Source: Candidatus Aphodocola excrementigallinarum
Lineage (GTDB): Bacteria; Bacillota_I; Bacilli_A; RF39; UBA660
Length of the DNA stretch: 47,347 bases
Direction: 5' to 3'
NCBI GenBank assembly: GCA_018714855.1
Contig: DVMT01000053.1
Location: 1 to 47,347 of the forward strand
Shown here: positions 16,441-23,631 of the stretch, in pieces
How the letters are laid out: the number at the start of each line of letters is the position of its first letter
How positions within the stretch are numbered: the first letter of the stretch is position 1
Translations under genes and position numbers: made by a program
Notes under the pieces: generated by a model
Databases searched by the model: none
What the model was told of the DNA's origin: nothing
What the model saw: only the letters and a program-made list of their open reading frames with translations

Positions 16441-17371
16441 ATTTTATTTTTCTTTTTAAAACTTTTACCGGTTTTGCAATGCTAAAGGTAACGTCTTTAT
16501 TTGCCCAGTCTGGCTTAATACTTGATTTTTCACCGTCATTATCAAATGAAAATGCTGGATAAGTATCATTAAAGGTGAGTTTAATATTGCTTGTTTTATC
16601 CATTATTAAATAGTCTTTATACTTATTTAAATCAACGTCATTTCTTAAATAGTCACGTACTACTTTTGCAATTAAAGAAGCACTAGGTTCTTTAATTAGA
16701 AGAAGTTCTAGTTTTCCATCGTTTAAAATGGCATCTTTATATATATTTATGCCTGCGAATCCCTTTGAGTTTGATACCGCACCTAATATACAATCAGTGT
16801 TACCTTTAATATTATCTGTTTCATAACTTATGTTATATTTAACTGGCTTTTTAATTATGTATTTGCTAGCGTATAATATGTATCCGCCTTTTTTTAAAGA
16901 TCTTTTTAGTATGGAAGGTGTTACGTAAGGTACGTGCGCTAAATAACCAAAAACAGATGTGTAACAAGCTATTTCATCATTTACTTTAAATGAGTCCATT
17001 AATGTTACTTCACCGTTTAATATATCACGAGTTATTTTATCAGCGTCCTTATATCTTACATCTAAGTTCTTAGCCATGTCATTTGCGGTACCGGTTGGAA
17101 CGTGTGAATATAAACCTTTTTGATCAATATTGTTATAACCTTTATATGCTTCACTTACCGTACCATCTCCACCGAGCGTTATAATAAGCGTATTTTCATC
17201 ATCTAATTCTTCTATTAGTTTTGTTATGCTTCCTTTTTCATTACTTTTAAAAATGTCTAATTTATAACTTGAATTTTTTACGACATCATAAATTTGATTT
17301 AGTTTCTTCTCGCTAAAACCAGTTGATACTGGATTATATAAAATATTTACTTTTTTAATGTCTTTAATCAT
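16439..17371 (-). CDS. DagK/YegS-type diacylglycerol or lipid kinase
   Basis: 310 residues. The DAGK catalytic domain carries the ATP-binding GGDGT (67-71) and PTGTANDMA (92-100), with NPVSTG at the start, as in DgkB/YegS. These enzymes phosphorylate diacylglycerol or related lipids at the membrane face and recycle lipid from lipoteichoic acid synthesis. It is the only protein gene on the minus strand in the first 33 kb. An AGGAG SD precedes the ATG. The exact lipid substrate cannot be read from sequence. Confidence 0.87.
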   Translation of the reverse strand: MIKDIKKVNILYNPVSTGFSEKKLNQIYDVVKNSSYKLDIFKSNEKGSITKLIEELDDENTLIITLGGDGTVSEAYKGYNNIDQKGLYSHVPTGTANDMAKNLDVRYKDADKITRDILNGEVTLMDSFKVNDEIACYTSVFGYLAHVPYVTPSILKRSLKKGGYILYASKYIIKKPVKYNISYETDNIKGNTDCILGAVSNSKGFAGINIYKDAILNDGKLELLLIKEPSASLIAKVVRDYLRNDVDLNKYKDYLIMDKTSNIKLTFNDTYPAFSFDNDGEKSSIKPDWANKDVTFSIAKPVKVLKRKIK

Positions 17372-17395
17372 ATTAAATAACTCCTAATTGCAACT

Positions 17396-17404
17396 ATAAT
17401 AACA
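17396..17404 (-). promoter_or_regulatory. Extended -10 promoter of the lipid kinase gene
   Basis: On the minus strand, TG-T-TATTAT (17404 to 17396) about 25 bp before the start codon. No clear -35. Confidence 0.4.
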
Positions 17405-17503
17405 TATTTTAAAAAAAAATAAAGATTTTTTGATATTTTTAAGGGGATTTTGAAATAAATAGAGAATAAAAAGGTAGGAAGTAGTTAAAAGTACTAGCTT
17501 TGT

Positions 17504-17537
17504 TTTCTATTTTTTATTTTGAAAATAAAAATAGAAA
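17504..17537 (+). promoter_or_regulatory. 5' UTR hairpin directly upstream of the 27-residue peptide gene
   Basis: TTTCTATTTTT with a one-base bulge and ATTTT pairs with AAAATAAAAATAGAAA, a stem of about 15 bp ending 2-3 bp before the SD AGGTGAT (17540-17546). No T-run follows, so it is not a terminator. It may control ribosome access, as in many type I toxin mRNAs. The rest of 17405-17550 holds no recognisable gene. Confidence 0.5.
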
Positions 17538-17550
17538 GTAGGTGATGCTT

Positions 17551-17634
17551 ATGAGTTTTAGATTTGAAATAAAATTTAATCTAAAACTAATCATCATATT
17601 ACTTTATATAATGATCATTTTGATTATTATATAA
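17551..17634 (+). CDS. 27-residue hydrophobic peptide, candidate type I toxin
   Basis: A small frame starting MSFRFEIKF followed by an Ile/Leu-rich membrane segment to the C-terminus. A strong SD AGGTGAT sits 4 nt before ATG, the spacing used elsewhere in this genome. There is one predicted transmembrane helix, a basic N-terminus and no cleavage motif. The 5' UTR holds a long hairpin, the 3' UTR a 12-bp hairpin, and a strong promoter on the opposite strand drives RNA across the 3' end. These features are those of a type I toxin. It may instead be a bacteriocin-linked or leader peptide. Confidence 0.5.
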   Translation: MSFRFEIKFNLKLIIILLYIMIILIII

Positions 17635-17639
17635 AGTAA

Positions 17640-17676
17640 GAAGAACAGAGCAAAGTAAATACTAGCTCTGTTCTTC
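17640..17676. terminator. Inverted repeat shared by converging transcripts
   Basis: GAAGAACAGAGC (17640-17651) pairs perfectly with GCTCTGTTCTTC (17665-17676). It can end the peptide mRNA on the plus strand and the opposing RNA on the minus strand. Both flanks are only moderately T-rich. Confidence 0.55.
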
Positions 17677-17724
17677 AATTGTTATTATAACTTTTGGAAA
17701 ACAACTAGTAAGCTGCTTCCTTAC
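17640..17724 (-). ncRNA. Putative antisense RNA of the type I toxin candidate
   Basis: Inferred from a consensus minus-strand promoter (17731-17759) and the inverted repeat at 17640-17676. The RNA would be about 85 nt, begin with the hairpin GTAAG-GAAGCAG-CTTAC and overlap the peptide mRNA 3' UTR tail to tail, the arrangement of TxpA/RatA and BsrG/SR4. No open frame of note lies in it. Confidence 0.45.
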
Positions 17725-17730
17725 GTTTAT

Positions 17731-17759
17731 ATTATAATTAAAAACCAAAGTAGTTTCAA
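17731..17759 (-). promoter_or_regulatory. Strong minus-strand SigA promoter (antisense RNA)
   Basis: On the minus strand TTGAAA (17759-17754), exactly 17 bp, TATAAT (17736-17731). It faces away from the exporter gene and toward the 27-residue peptide gene. No protein gene follows before the peptide gene, so an RNA product is implied. The rest of 17760-17843 is very AT-rich with no feature that I can name. Confidence 0.65.
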
Positions 17760-17843
17760 TATAAATGTAATAACCATTATATGTTTTTTTAAAAATATAA
17801 ATTTTTTAAATTTTTTCATTTTTTTAGGGGAATTTTAAAAGTT

Positions 17844-19859
17844 ATGGCTAATTATAAGTATGAGGAGGTGATAAAAATAGAAAAATATTTTGTTAAACAA
17901 AAGTCAGTTAATGATTGTGCAGCAGCTTGCCTTACTATGATATTTAAAATATATGGCCTAGACATCGATATAGATGAGGTAAAAAACGAGATGATAATGG
18001 ATAGTGAAGGGGCTAATGCATACGAAATTATAAGGATAGCTAAAAAACATGGTATTAATGCTTTTGGATACAAGGATTTTGACGTTAATAAAGCTATTTC
18101 TTTTCCTTTTATTGCACATACCATAAATAATAAAATGCAGCATTTCGTAGTTGTTATAAAAGTAACTTTAGAAAACGTTTATGTTTTGGATCCTGCAAAA
18201 GGCAACTTGAAATTATCGAAAGAAGATTTTAATAAAGTTTTTACTGGGGTTATAATTGGTTTTAAAGAAAATAAATACGCACTTAAAAACATACTTAAAG
18301 ATAAAAAGTTTATTGGTATTATTACTTTGTTAATTATATTTCTTTCGATATTAAACGTATCATATTCATATGTTCTTTCTTTCATTGTTAATAATTTAAA
18401 TACTAAACTTTTATTTTCCTTTATTTTTCTCTTGTTTGTTCTTGGCCTTTTAAAGGAGATTATAACGTTTATTAAAAAAAGATTACTACTTGATTTACAA
18501 GTGAAAACTGACTTAAGAATAACTTTACCTACAATAAGAAGAATTTTATCACTTCCTTTAAAAGCATATTCTAATTTAGCTTTAGGGAATTTAACATCAA
18601 AATTTAATGATTTGTCATTCATAAAAGAAATGGCTTATTATGTAAGTGAGGTATTATTTGTAGATTTAATTATTATATTTGTGTTTTTATTGTCGATATT
18701 ATTTATTAACGTAAAATTGTTTTTTGTAAATGTTTTTGTTTTCTTACTAATCTTTTTATTAAACAAAAGATTTTATAAAAAGTATCATTATAGGACTTAT
18801 GATTTACAAGTTAAAAATGAACAATTAGAGTCTTTAATAACGGATACTTTAAACGGTATTATAAATGTTAAAAATTTATCTAAAGAGTATTATTTCAATA
18901 AAAATTTAAAAAATAAATATAAAAATTTAATAAACGATTACAATACCACTTCCTTTATATATATTAAAAAAGAGTTTATCTTTAAAATTATTTTTACAAT
19001 ACTATATTTTCTTTGTTTCATAATACTTACAAACACTAACATAACAAGCGTTAATTTGCTTTTTATAATATATATTGAAATGGTGCTTTTAGATGAAATA
19101 AGTACTTTATATAATATATGGCCAATTTATGCTAATTATAAAAGTGCTAAAAAAAGATTAGATGACATTTATGATATTAACGAAGTAAAAACAGGTTTTC
19201 AAATTCGAAGTATAAATAGTATAACCTTTAATAATTTAAATTATAAGTATGATAACAAATTAATTTTAAAAAACATAAATTTAAAAATAGATAAAGGAAC
19301 GTTTACTCTTATTTCGGGTAAATCTGGAGTGGGTAAAACAACGCTATTTAAAATACTAACAAAGCAGTTAAGCATAAGGGATAACATGTTATTTATTGAT
19401 AATGTTGATATAAATGATATAGAAGACTTTTCGTTAAGAAGAAAAATAACATATGTTGATCAAAAGGCTAGACTGTTTAATAAAACCATATATGAAAACA
19501 TATATTTGGGTAGTAAAAACACTTTGGGAAAAAACGTTAAGAAAATAATTGATGATATGATTTTAAAAAATAACTTAAGTTATAATTATGTGATTGATAA
19601 CATAAACGCAAATATATCTGGAGGACAAAGACAGCTTATTATAATCGCACAAAGCTTGGTTAATCAATCAAACGTAATAATATTTGATGAGACTACAAGT
19701 CAGTTAGATGAGGCTTTAGAAAAAGAGATTTTATGTGCGATAAAAAAAGATTATCCTTTAAAAACCATAATATTAATATCACACAGAATGACAAATAAAG
19801 ATATGTTTGATAACGTGGTTATATTAGAAAATGCTAATAAAACAAAAAAGGAGGATTAA
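17844..19859 (+). CDS. C39-peptidase ABC exporter (bacteriocin processing and export)
   Basis: 671 residues in the LagD/PCAT class. An N-terminal C39 peptidase domain has C25 (QxxxxDC), H100 and D116. A six-helix transmembrane domain (about 150-430) and an ATPase with Walker A GKSGVGKTT (about 491-498), signature ISGGQRQ (about 590-596) and Walker B IIFDETT follow. It cleaves double-glycine leaders and exports the peptide. ATG 17844 has no near SD, but a full AGGAGGTGAT lies inside the frame and ends 4 nt before an ATA codon at 17877. Its stop overlaps the first bacteriocin gene. No HlyD-type accessory gene is present. Confidence 0.9.
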   Translation: MANYKYEEVIKIEKYFVKQKSVNDCAAACLTMIFKIYGLDIDIDEVKNEMIMDSEGANAYEIIRIAKKHGINAFGYKDFDVNKAISFPFIAHTINNKMQHFVVVIKVTLENVYVLDPAKGNLKLSKEDFNKVFTGVIIGFKENKYALKNILKDKKFIGIITLLIIFLSILNVSYSYVLSFIVNNLNTKLLFSFIFLLFVLGLLKEIITFIKKRLLLDLQVKTDLRITLPTIRRILSLPLKAYSNLALGNLTSKFNDLSFIKEMAYYVSEVLFVDLIIIFVFLLSILFINVKLFFVNVFVFLLIFLLNKRFYKKYHYRTYDLQVKNEQLESLITDTLNGIINVKNLSKEYYFNKNLKNKYKNLINDYNTTSFIYIKKEFIFKIIFTILYFLCFIILTNTNITSVNLLFIIYIEMVLLDEISTLYNIWPIYANYKSAKKRLDDIYDINEVKTGFQIRSINSITFNNLNYKYDNKLILKNINLKIDKGTFTLISGKSGVGKTTLFKILTKQLSIRDNMLFIDNVDINDIEDFSLRRKITYVDQKARLFNKTIYENIYLGSKNTLGKNVKKIIDDMILKNNLSYNYVIDNINANISGGQRQLIIIAQSLVNQSNVIIFDETTSQLDEALEKEILCAIKKDYPLKTIILISHRMTNKDMFDNVVILENANKTKKED

Positions 19860-19999
19860 TGAACAAATTAAAAAAAGAAGAACTAAAAAGCATAAAAGCA
19901 GGAGGTCTAACAGGATGGGCCGTTGCTGGAATAATCGCTGGTATTACGTTTTTAGTAGGCGTATTTGACGGTCTTGCTAGACCATTTAAATGTAGATAG
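19859..19999 (+). CDS. Bacteriocin precursor 1 with double-glycine leader
   Basis: 46 residues starting at the ATG that overlaps the exporter stop (TAATG), after AAGGAGG. The leader MNKLKKEELKSIKAGG has the amphipathic pattern and GG site of C39 substrates. The mature part is about 30 residues, hydrophobic and Gly/Ala-rich, with a GxxxG motif (GIIAG), a single Cys and a basic end (FKCR). With the next gene it looks like a two-peptide class IIb bacteriocin. Confidence 0.85.
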   Translation: MNKLKKEELKSIKAGGLTGWAVAGIIAGITFLVGVFDGLARPFKCR

Positions 20000-20013
20000 G
20001 AAAGGAGAAATAA

Positions 20014-20181
20014 ATGAGATTAAATAAAAATGAATTAAAAATGATAAAGGCGGGAGCATCTATAAGTGCTACTTTGGTTAATGCTTTAATTAAGGGTTTT
20101 ACAACTTTTATGGATGTAGGTAGATACTTAGGTAGTAGCATAAGAAGGCTTTTTGGTAATAGTGCATGTCCATTAAAGTAA
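20014..20181 (+). CDS. Bacteriocin precursor 2 with GA-type leader
   Basis: 55 residues, SD AAAGGAG. The leader MRLNKNELKMIKAGA shares the ELKxIKAG core with precursor 1 but ends GA rather than GG. The mature part is about 40 residues, amphipathic and basic, with GxxxG (GRYLG) and one Cys near the end (SACPLK). One Cys in each peptide would permit an intermolecular disulfide. It probably acts together with peptide 1 and is exported by the adjacent C39 transporter. Confidence 0.82.
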   Translation: MRLNKNELKMIKAGASISATLVNALIKGFTTFMDVGRYLGSSIRRLFGNSACPLK

Positions 20182-20315
20182 AGGGTATTTTAAAAACTAT
20201 TTTAATTATTGTATCATTACCGTTTGTAGCGATAATATTTAATAATATTATAAACTTTATTATGCAACTTGGAAGGATATTTGGTACTTTAATTAGAATA
20301 ATAATGGAATTATAA
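20166..20315 (+). CDS. 49-residue membrane peptide, putative bacteriocin immunity
   Basis: The ATG lies inside the end of precursor 2 (16-bp overlap), suggesting translational coupling. The sequence has one long hydrophobic helix (ILKTILIIVSLPFVAIIF) and no leader. Its C-terminal part IMQLGRIFGTLIRI resembles FMDVGRYLGSSIRR of precursor 2, with shared M, GR, G and IR positions. Position at the end of the operon, size and hydrophobicity fit an immunity peptide. It could instead be a third, leaderless active peptide. Confidence 0.6.
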   Translation: MSIKVKGILKTILIIVSLPFVAIIFNNIINFIMQLGRIFGTLIRIIMEL

Positions 20316-20347
20316 GGACGGTTTTTGTAAAAAAACTGTCTTTTTTT
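20315..20347 (+). terminator. Intrinsic terminator of the bacteriocin operon
   Basis: AGGACGGTTTTT (20315-20326) pairs with AAAAACTGTCTT (20331-20342) with two G-U pairs, then a T-run. Confidence 0.85.
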
Positions 20348-20369
20348 GTTTAAAATGGCAAAAAACTTA

Positions 20370-20398
20370 TTGTAATAACATAATTTAGGTGATATAAT
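20370..20398 (+). promoter_or_regulatory. SigA promoter of rpsU
   Basis: TTGTAA (20370-20375), 17 bp, TATAAT (20393-20398), about 35 bp before the rpsU start. Confidence 0.75.
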
Positions 20399-20433
20399 TA
20401 CTAATAGAAAAAAAGGAGAGGGGGGAAAGAAAA

Positions 20434-20634
20434 ATGATAACTGTTAAGGTTAAGAACGGAAACGTTGACGGTGCGCTTAAAAAGTTCAAACAAAGAGTAG
20501 CTAAAAGCGGTCTCCCTTCAGAAGTAAAGAAAAAGCAAGCTTTTGATAAACCAGGGGTACAAAGAAGAAACGCTAAGAAAGAAGCTATTAAAAATAGCCG
20601 TAAAGCTGCTAAGCGTGAAAGAAGAGATTCCTAG
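20434..20634 (+). CDS. rpsU: 30S ribosomal protein S21
   Basis: 66 residues, the family size. ITVKVKNGNVDGALKKFKQRVAKSG and the very basic tail RRNAKKEAIKNSRKAAKRERR are diagnostic. It binds the small subunit near the anti-SD region. SD AGGAGAGGGGG. It has its own promoter and terminator. It opens the block that in B. subtilis leads to yqfC and era; yqeY is not here. Confidence 0.97.
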   Translation: MITVKVKNGNVDGALKKFKQRVAKSGLPSEVKKKQAFDKPGVQRRNAKKEAIKNSRKAAKRERRDS

Positions 20635-20660
20635 TTTTTCTTTGCCAGAATAAATATTTG

Positions 20661-20689
20661 ACTTACTATTTTACATAGTAAGTTTTTTT
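20661..20689 (+). terminator. Intrinsic terminator after rpsU
   Basis: ACTTACTAT (20661-20669) pairs with ATAGTAAGT (20675-20683), then a T-run. Confidence 0.88.
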
Positions 20690-20717
20690 GTGCATAGAAT
20701 AAATTGGTGATAATATC

Positions 20718-20969
20718 GTGATGTTAAGGCAAATGATAGATGATTTAACTGAGTGTAATAAATTCGAAATAAAGATAAAAGATAATAAAGTAACTTTTTA
20801 TTATTATGATAAAATAAAACATTTTTCTAGCACTAGCGTAGTTATTTCAAGTGCGAATAAAGACGTTATAATATCTGGGAATAACCTTATTATTGAGCAA
20901 ATGTTTTTAGAGTATGTTACAATATCAGGAAACATAACGAAAATGGAGTTTAAAAACAATGAAAAATAG
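20718..20969 (+). CDS. yqfC: YqfC-family sporulation protein
   Basis: 83 residues, typical for YqfC. The beta-strand repeats VVISSANKDVIISGNNLIIEQMFLEYVTISGNITKMEF fit the family. YqfC is a conserved protein of endospore-formers expressed under sporulation sigma factors, encoded next to YqfD. The start is GTG 20718 or the adjacent ATG 20721, with GGTGAT at 20706-20711. It overlaps yqfD by 11 bp. Confidence 0.82.
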   Translation: MMLRQMIDDLTECNKFEIKIKDNKVTFYYYDKIKHFSSTSVVISSANKDVIISGNNLIIEQMFLEYVTISGNITKMEFKNNEK

Positions 20970-22131
20970 TTATGTTAGGTTGCGTATTGAAGGTAAAAAC
21001 CCAGATTTGTTTTTTAAATTATACATTATAAATAAAATTAGTTATAAAAATTTAAAAAGAAGAAAAGGCGTTTTAGAATTAACGGTTAAGTATGAAGATT
21101 ATCTATTTTTAGAAAACAAAAAAGGCATATATAACATTTACGTTATAAAAGAGTATGGCCTTATAAAGTATAAAAACTTCATCTTAAAAAACATAAGCCT
21201 TGTAATAGCGTTTATTATATCACTTATATATTTAATTATAATAAGTAACATGGCATTTAACATAGATGTCATTCATAATAATAAAGAAATAAGGAACTTG
21301 GTTTATGATGAATTAAAAAGAAATGATATATCAAATTATCGCTTTATACCATCATACAACAAAAGAAGAAAAATACTTGATAAAATAGTAAAAGAAAACA
21401 AAGATGATTTAGAATGGCTTGAAATAGAAAGAAAAGGCAGTATTTTAAACGTAAAGGTAACCGAACGTAAAATAAATGATAAAGAAAAAAGCACCAAGCC
21501 AAGGCACATAATCGCTAAAAAAAGCGGAATAATAACTAGTATAACTGCAAGTCATGGAGAAATCTTAAAGAAGAAAAATGATTATGTAAACGAAGGGGAA
21601 ATACTAATATCAGGTGATATTATAAAAGATGAAACGGTAAAAGGACAGGTAAGAGCAGAAGGACGTGTATACGCTGAGACCTGGTATTTAGTTAACGTAA
21701 CATATCCGTTAAATTATGAAGAAATAATATATCAAAGTAAAGTTAAAAATAATATTATACTTAATTTTTTAGGTAAGGATATTCAACTTTTTAAAAACTA
21801 TTCTAAAAATTATTTAGAAAATAGTAAAACACTTATAAAAGATAAGATATTTCCATTTAGCATTAGGATAGAAAAGCAAAGAAAAATAAAAGTAAACAAG
21901 CAAAAATATACTGAAGAGGAAGCCTTAAATAAAGCAATTGAAGAAGCAGAAAACAAAATAAATAAAAAACTTGAAGCTGGTGAATACATTATAGATAAAA
22001 AAGCTTTGAATTTTACCATGAATGATAGTACAATAGAAGTAGAAGTTTTTTTTAAAGTTAACGAAGACATCACGGCCTATAAAGACGTTGATGAAAGTTT
22101 GTTAAACAAGGATGATAACAAAGTAGAATAA
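20959..22131 (+). CDS. yqfD: YqfD-family sporulation membrane protein
   Basis: 390 residues, standard for YqfD. A cytoplasmic N-terminal domain (1-88), one transmembrane segment (about 90-108), then an extracytoplasmic part with GIITSITASHGEILKKKNDYVNEGEILISGDI and VRAEGRVYAETWY, the most conserved region of the family. It is needed for efficient sporulation in B. subtilis. It is translationally coupled to yqfC. Immediately downstream, phoH (and pgpH) are expected but a VanZ-like gene is found. Confidence 0.87.
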   Translation: MKNSYVRLRIEGKNPDLFFKLYIINKISYKNLKRRKGVLELTVKYEDYLFLENKKGIYNIYVIKEYGLIKYKNFILKNISLVIAFIISLIYLIIISNMAFNIDVIHNNKEIRNLVYDELKRNDISNYRFIPSYNKRRKILDKIVKENKDDLEWLEIERKGSILNVKVTERKINDKEKSTKPRHIIAKKSGIITSITASHGEILKKKNDYVNEGEILISGDIIKDETVKGQVRAEGRVYAETWYLVNVTYPLNYEEIIYQSKVKNNIILNFLGKDIQLFKNYSKNYLENSKTLIKDKIFPFSIRIEKQRKIKVNKQKYTEEEALNKAIEEAENKINKKLEAGEYIIDKKALNFTMNDSTIEVEVFFKVNEDITAYKDVDESLLNKDDNKVE

Positions 22132-22144
22132 AGAGGTAATATTT

Positions 22145-22762
22145 ATGTTTACTAATATTTTTTTAAAAGCAGTTCATAATATATGGCCAATGCTTTTTAT
22201 ATTTGCGGTTATATTAATATCAATTAGAATAACTTATCTTTTGTGTAATAAAGAAAGGTTTGTGTTTCATAAAGAGTTACTTACCCTTTGCTTTATAATA
22301 TACATTCTTCTTTTATATTACATAGTAACGTTTCAAGATAATAACTATGGAACTAATAACTTTATTCCGTTTAGAGAAATATTTAGGTATGATTTAGATT
22401 CTAAGTTATTTATAAGAAACGTATTAGGAAACGTTTTATTATTCGTTCCTTTTGGAATTTTTGTTACTTATTACGTTAAGGTAAATAAAGTATACATTCC
22501 AATAATTCTTTCCTTAATTGTTTCTTGTGCAATTGAGTTTGCACAAAGCCTAATTGGTAGAACGGCAGACATAGATGATGTTATACTAAACGTACTTGGA
22601 GGAATAATAGGATATTTAATCTTTAAGTTCGGCGGGAAGTTATATGATAAGTTACCAAGGTTTATGAAAAGTGAAATATTTTTAGATGCACTTTCATTAG
22701 CCTTTGTACTTGTTTTAGTTTACCTAGCGTTTAGATTTAATTTTTGGAGGATATTATCATGA
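22145..22762 (+). CDS. VanZ-like membrane protein
   Basis: 205 residues with about five transmembrane helices. NFIPFREI...NVLGNVLLFVPFGIF, SCAIEFAQSLIGR and ADIDDVILNVLGGIIGY are the VanZ-family motifs. VanZ-like proteins give low-level teicoplanin resistance in vanA clusters, but most family members have unknown envelope roles. It sits between yqfD and ybeY; its stop overlaps the ybeY start (ATGA). Confidence 0.85.
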   Translation: MFTNIFLKAVHNIWPMLFIFAVILISIRITYLLCNKERFVFHKELLTLCFIIYILLLYYIVTFQDNNYGTNNFIPFREIFRYDLDSKLFIRNVLGNVLLFVPFGIFVTYYVKVNKVYIPIILSLIVSCAIEFAQSLIGRTADIDDVILNVLGGIIGYLIFKFGGKLYDKLPRFMKSEIFLDALSLAFVLVLVYLAFRFNFWRILS

Positions 22763-23211
22763 ATTATATTGAAGTAATAAACGAATATGAAAAAAACGTT
22801 GAAGAACTTGAAATACTTAAGGATTTTATAAATTATGCGGCATCAAACTTAGGTTTGAAAAACGTAATGTTTAATGTTATAATAATAAACGATAATACGA
22901 TTCATAAGATAAATAAAGAATATCGTAATATAGATAGACCAACGGACGTTATAACGTTTGCTTTAGAAGATAATAAAATGATAGAAACGCCAGAAGTTCG
23001 GGTTTTAGGTGATATATACATATCTTATGATAAAGTAAAGAGTCAAGCTAAAGAATATAATCACAGCACAAAAAGGGAAATATGTTTTTTAGCGGTTCAT
23101 GGACTTCTTCATTTGTTAGGTTATGATCACATGACAAAAGAAGATGAGGAAAAAATGTTTGGATTACAAAAGGAGTTGTTAGAGGGCTATGGCATCAAAA
23201 AAGAAAGTTAA
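22759..23211 (+). CDS. ybeY: YbeY endoribonuclease / rRNA maturation factor
   Basis: 150 residues. The zinc site HGLLHLLGYDH and the RPTDVITFALEDN segment are conserved. It acts in 16S rRNA 3'-end maturation and ribosome quality control. I chose ATG 22759 because TTGGAGG lies just before it; an upstream TTG at 22744 is inside the SD. It overlaps VanZ by 4 bp and dgkA by 23 bp. Confidence 0.95.
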   Translation: MNYIEVINEYEKNVEELEILKDFINYAASNLGLKNVMFNVIIINDNTIHKINKEYRNIDRPTDVITFALEDNKMIETPEVRVLGDIYISYDKVKSQAKEYNHSTKREICFLAVHGLLHLLGYDHMTKEDEEKMFGLQKELLEGYGIKKES

Positions 23212-23626
23212 AGTAGAAATATCACGTGGTAGATACGTAGAGGAACAAGGTTTTAAAAAATTAGGAATAAAAAGAATTTTTAAGAGTTTTAAATATTCTT
23301 TTGATGGATTAAAATACGCGTACTTACATGAACAAAGCCTTATTTTGCACATTATCGTTATGGCTATAATAATAGCTTGTGGAATAGGTTTTGAAATAAC
23401 TCCAATCCAGTGGGTTATAACGCTTGTCATGGGAGCATTAATTTTAGTTGCTGAACTTTTTAACACGGCTATTGAAGCAGTTGTTGACATGGTAACCGAA
23501 GAGTATCATCCACTTGCTAAGGTTGCAAAAGATACCGCATCAGCAGCATGCTTTGTTGCGGATATGATGGCTTTTGGTATGTGGCTTGTTGTGTTTGTTC
23601 CAAAGATAATATCACTTTTTAGGTAG
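23189..23626 (+). CDS. dgkA: Undecaprenol/diacylglycerol kinase (DgkA family), copy 1
   Basis: 145 residues with three transmembrane helices. The catalytic segment ELFNTAIEAVVDMVTEEYHPLAKVAKDTASAA is intact, with the Glu and Asn that bind ATP-Mg. The N-terminus has about 25 extra basic residues. Gram-positive DgkA phosphorylates undecaprenol for cell-wall synthesis. It follows ybeY as in B. subtilis. A second family member starts 5 bp downstream. Confidence 0.92.
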   Translation: MASKKKVKVEISRGRYVEEQGFKKLGIKRIFKSFKYSFDGLKYAYLHEQSLILHIIVMAIIIACGIGFEITPIQWVITLVMGALILVAELFNTAIEAVVDMVTEEYHPLAKVAKDTASAACFVADMMAFGMWLVVFVPKIISLFR

Positions 23627-23631
23627 GTTTT

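Noticed and set aside
17639-17740. A second small protein gene on the minus strand under the 17731-17759 promoter
   Set aside because: No start codon with SD and adequate frame lies in the predicted 85-nt transcript; an RNA product is more likely.
17844-20315. Prophage or mobile element carrying the bacteriocin genes
   Set aside because: No integrase, transposase, inverted terminal repeats or target-site duplication seen; flanking genes are ordinary chromosomal ones and base composition is similar.
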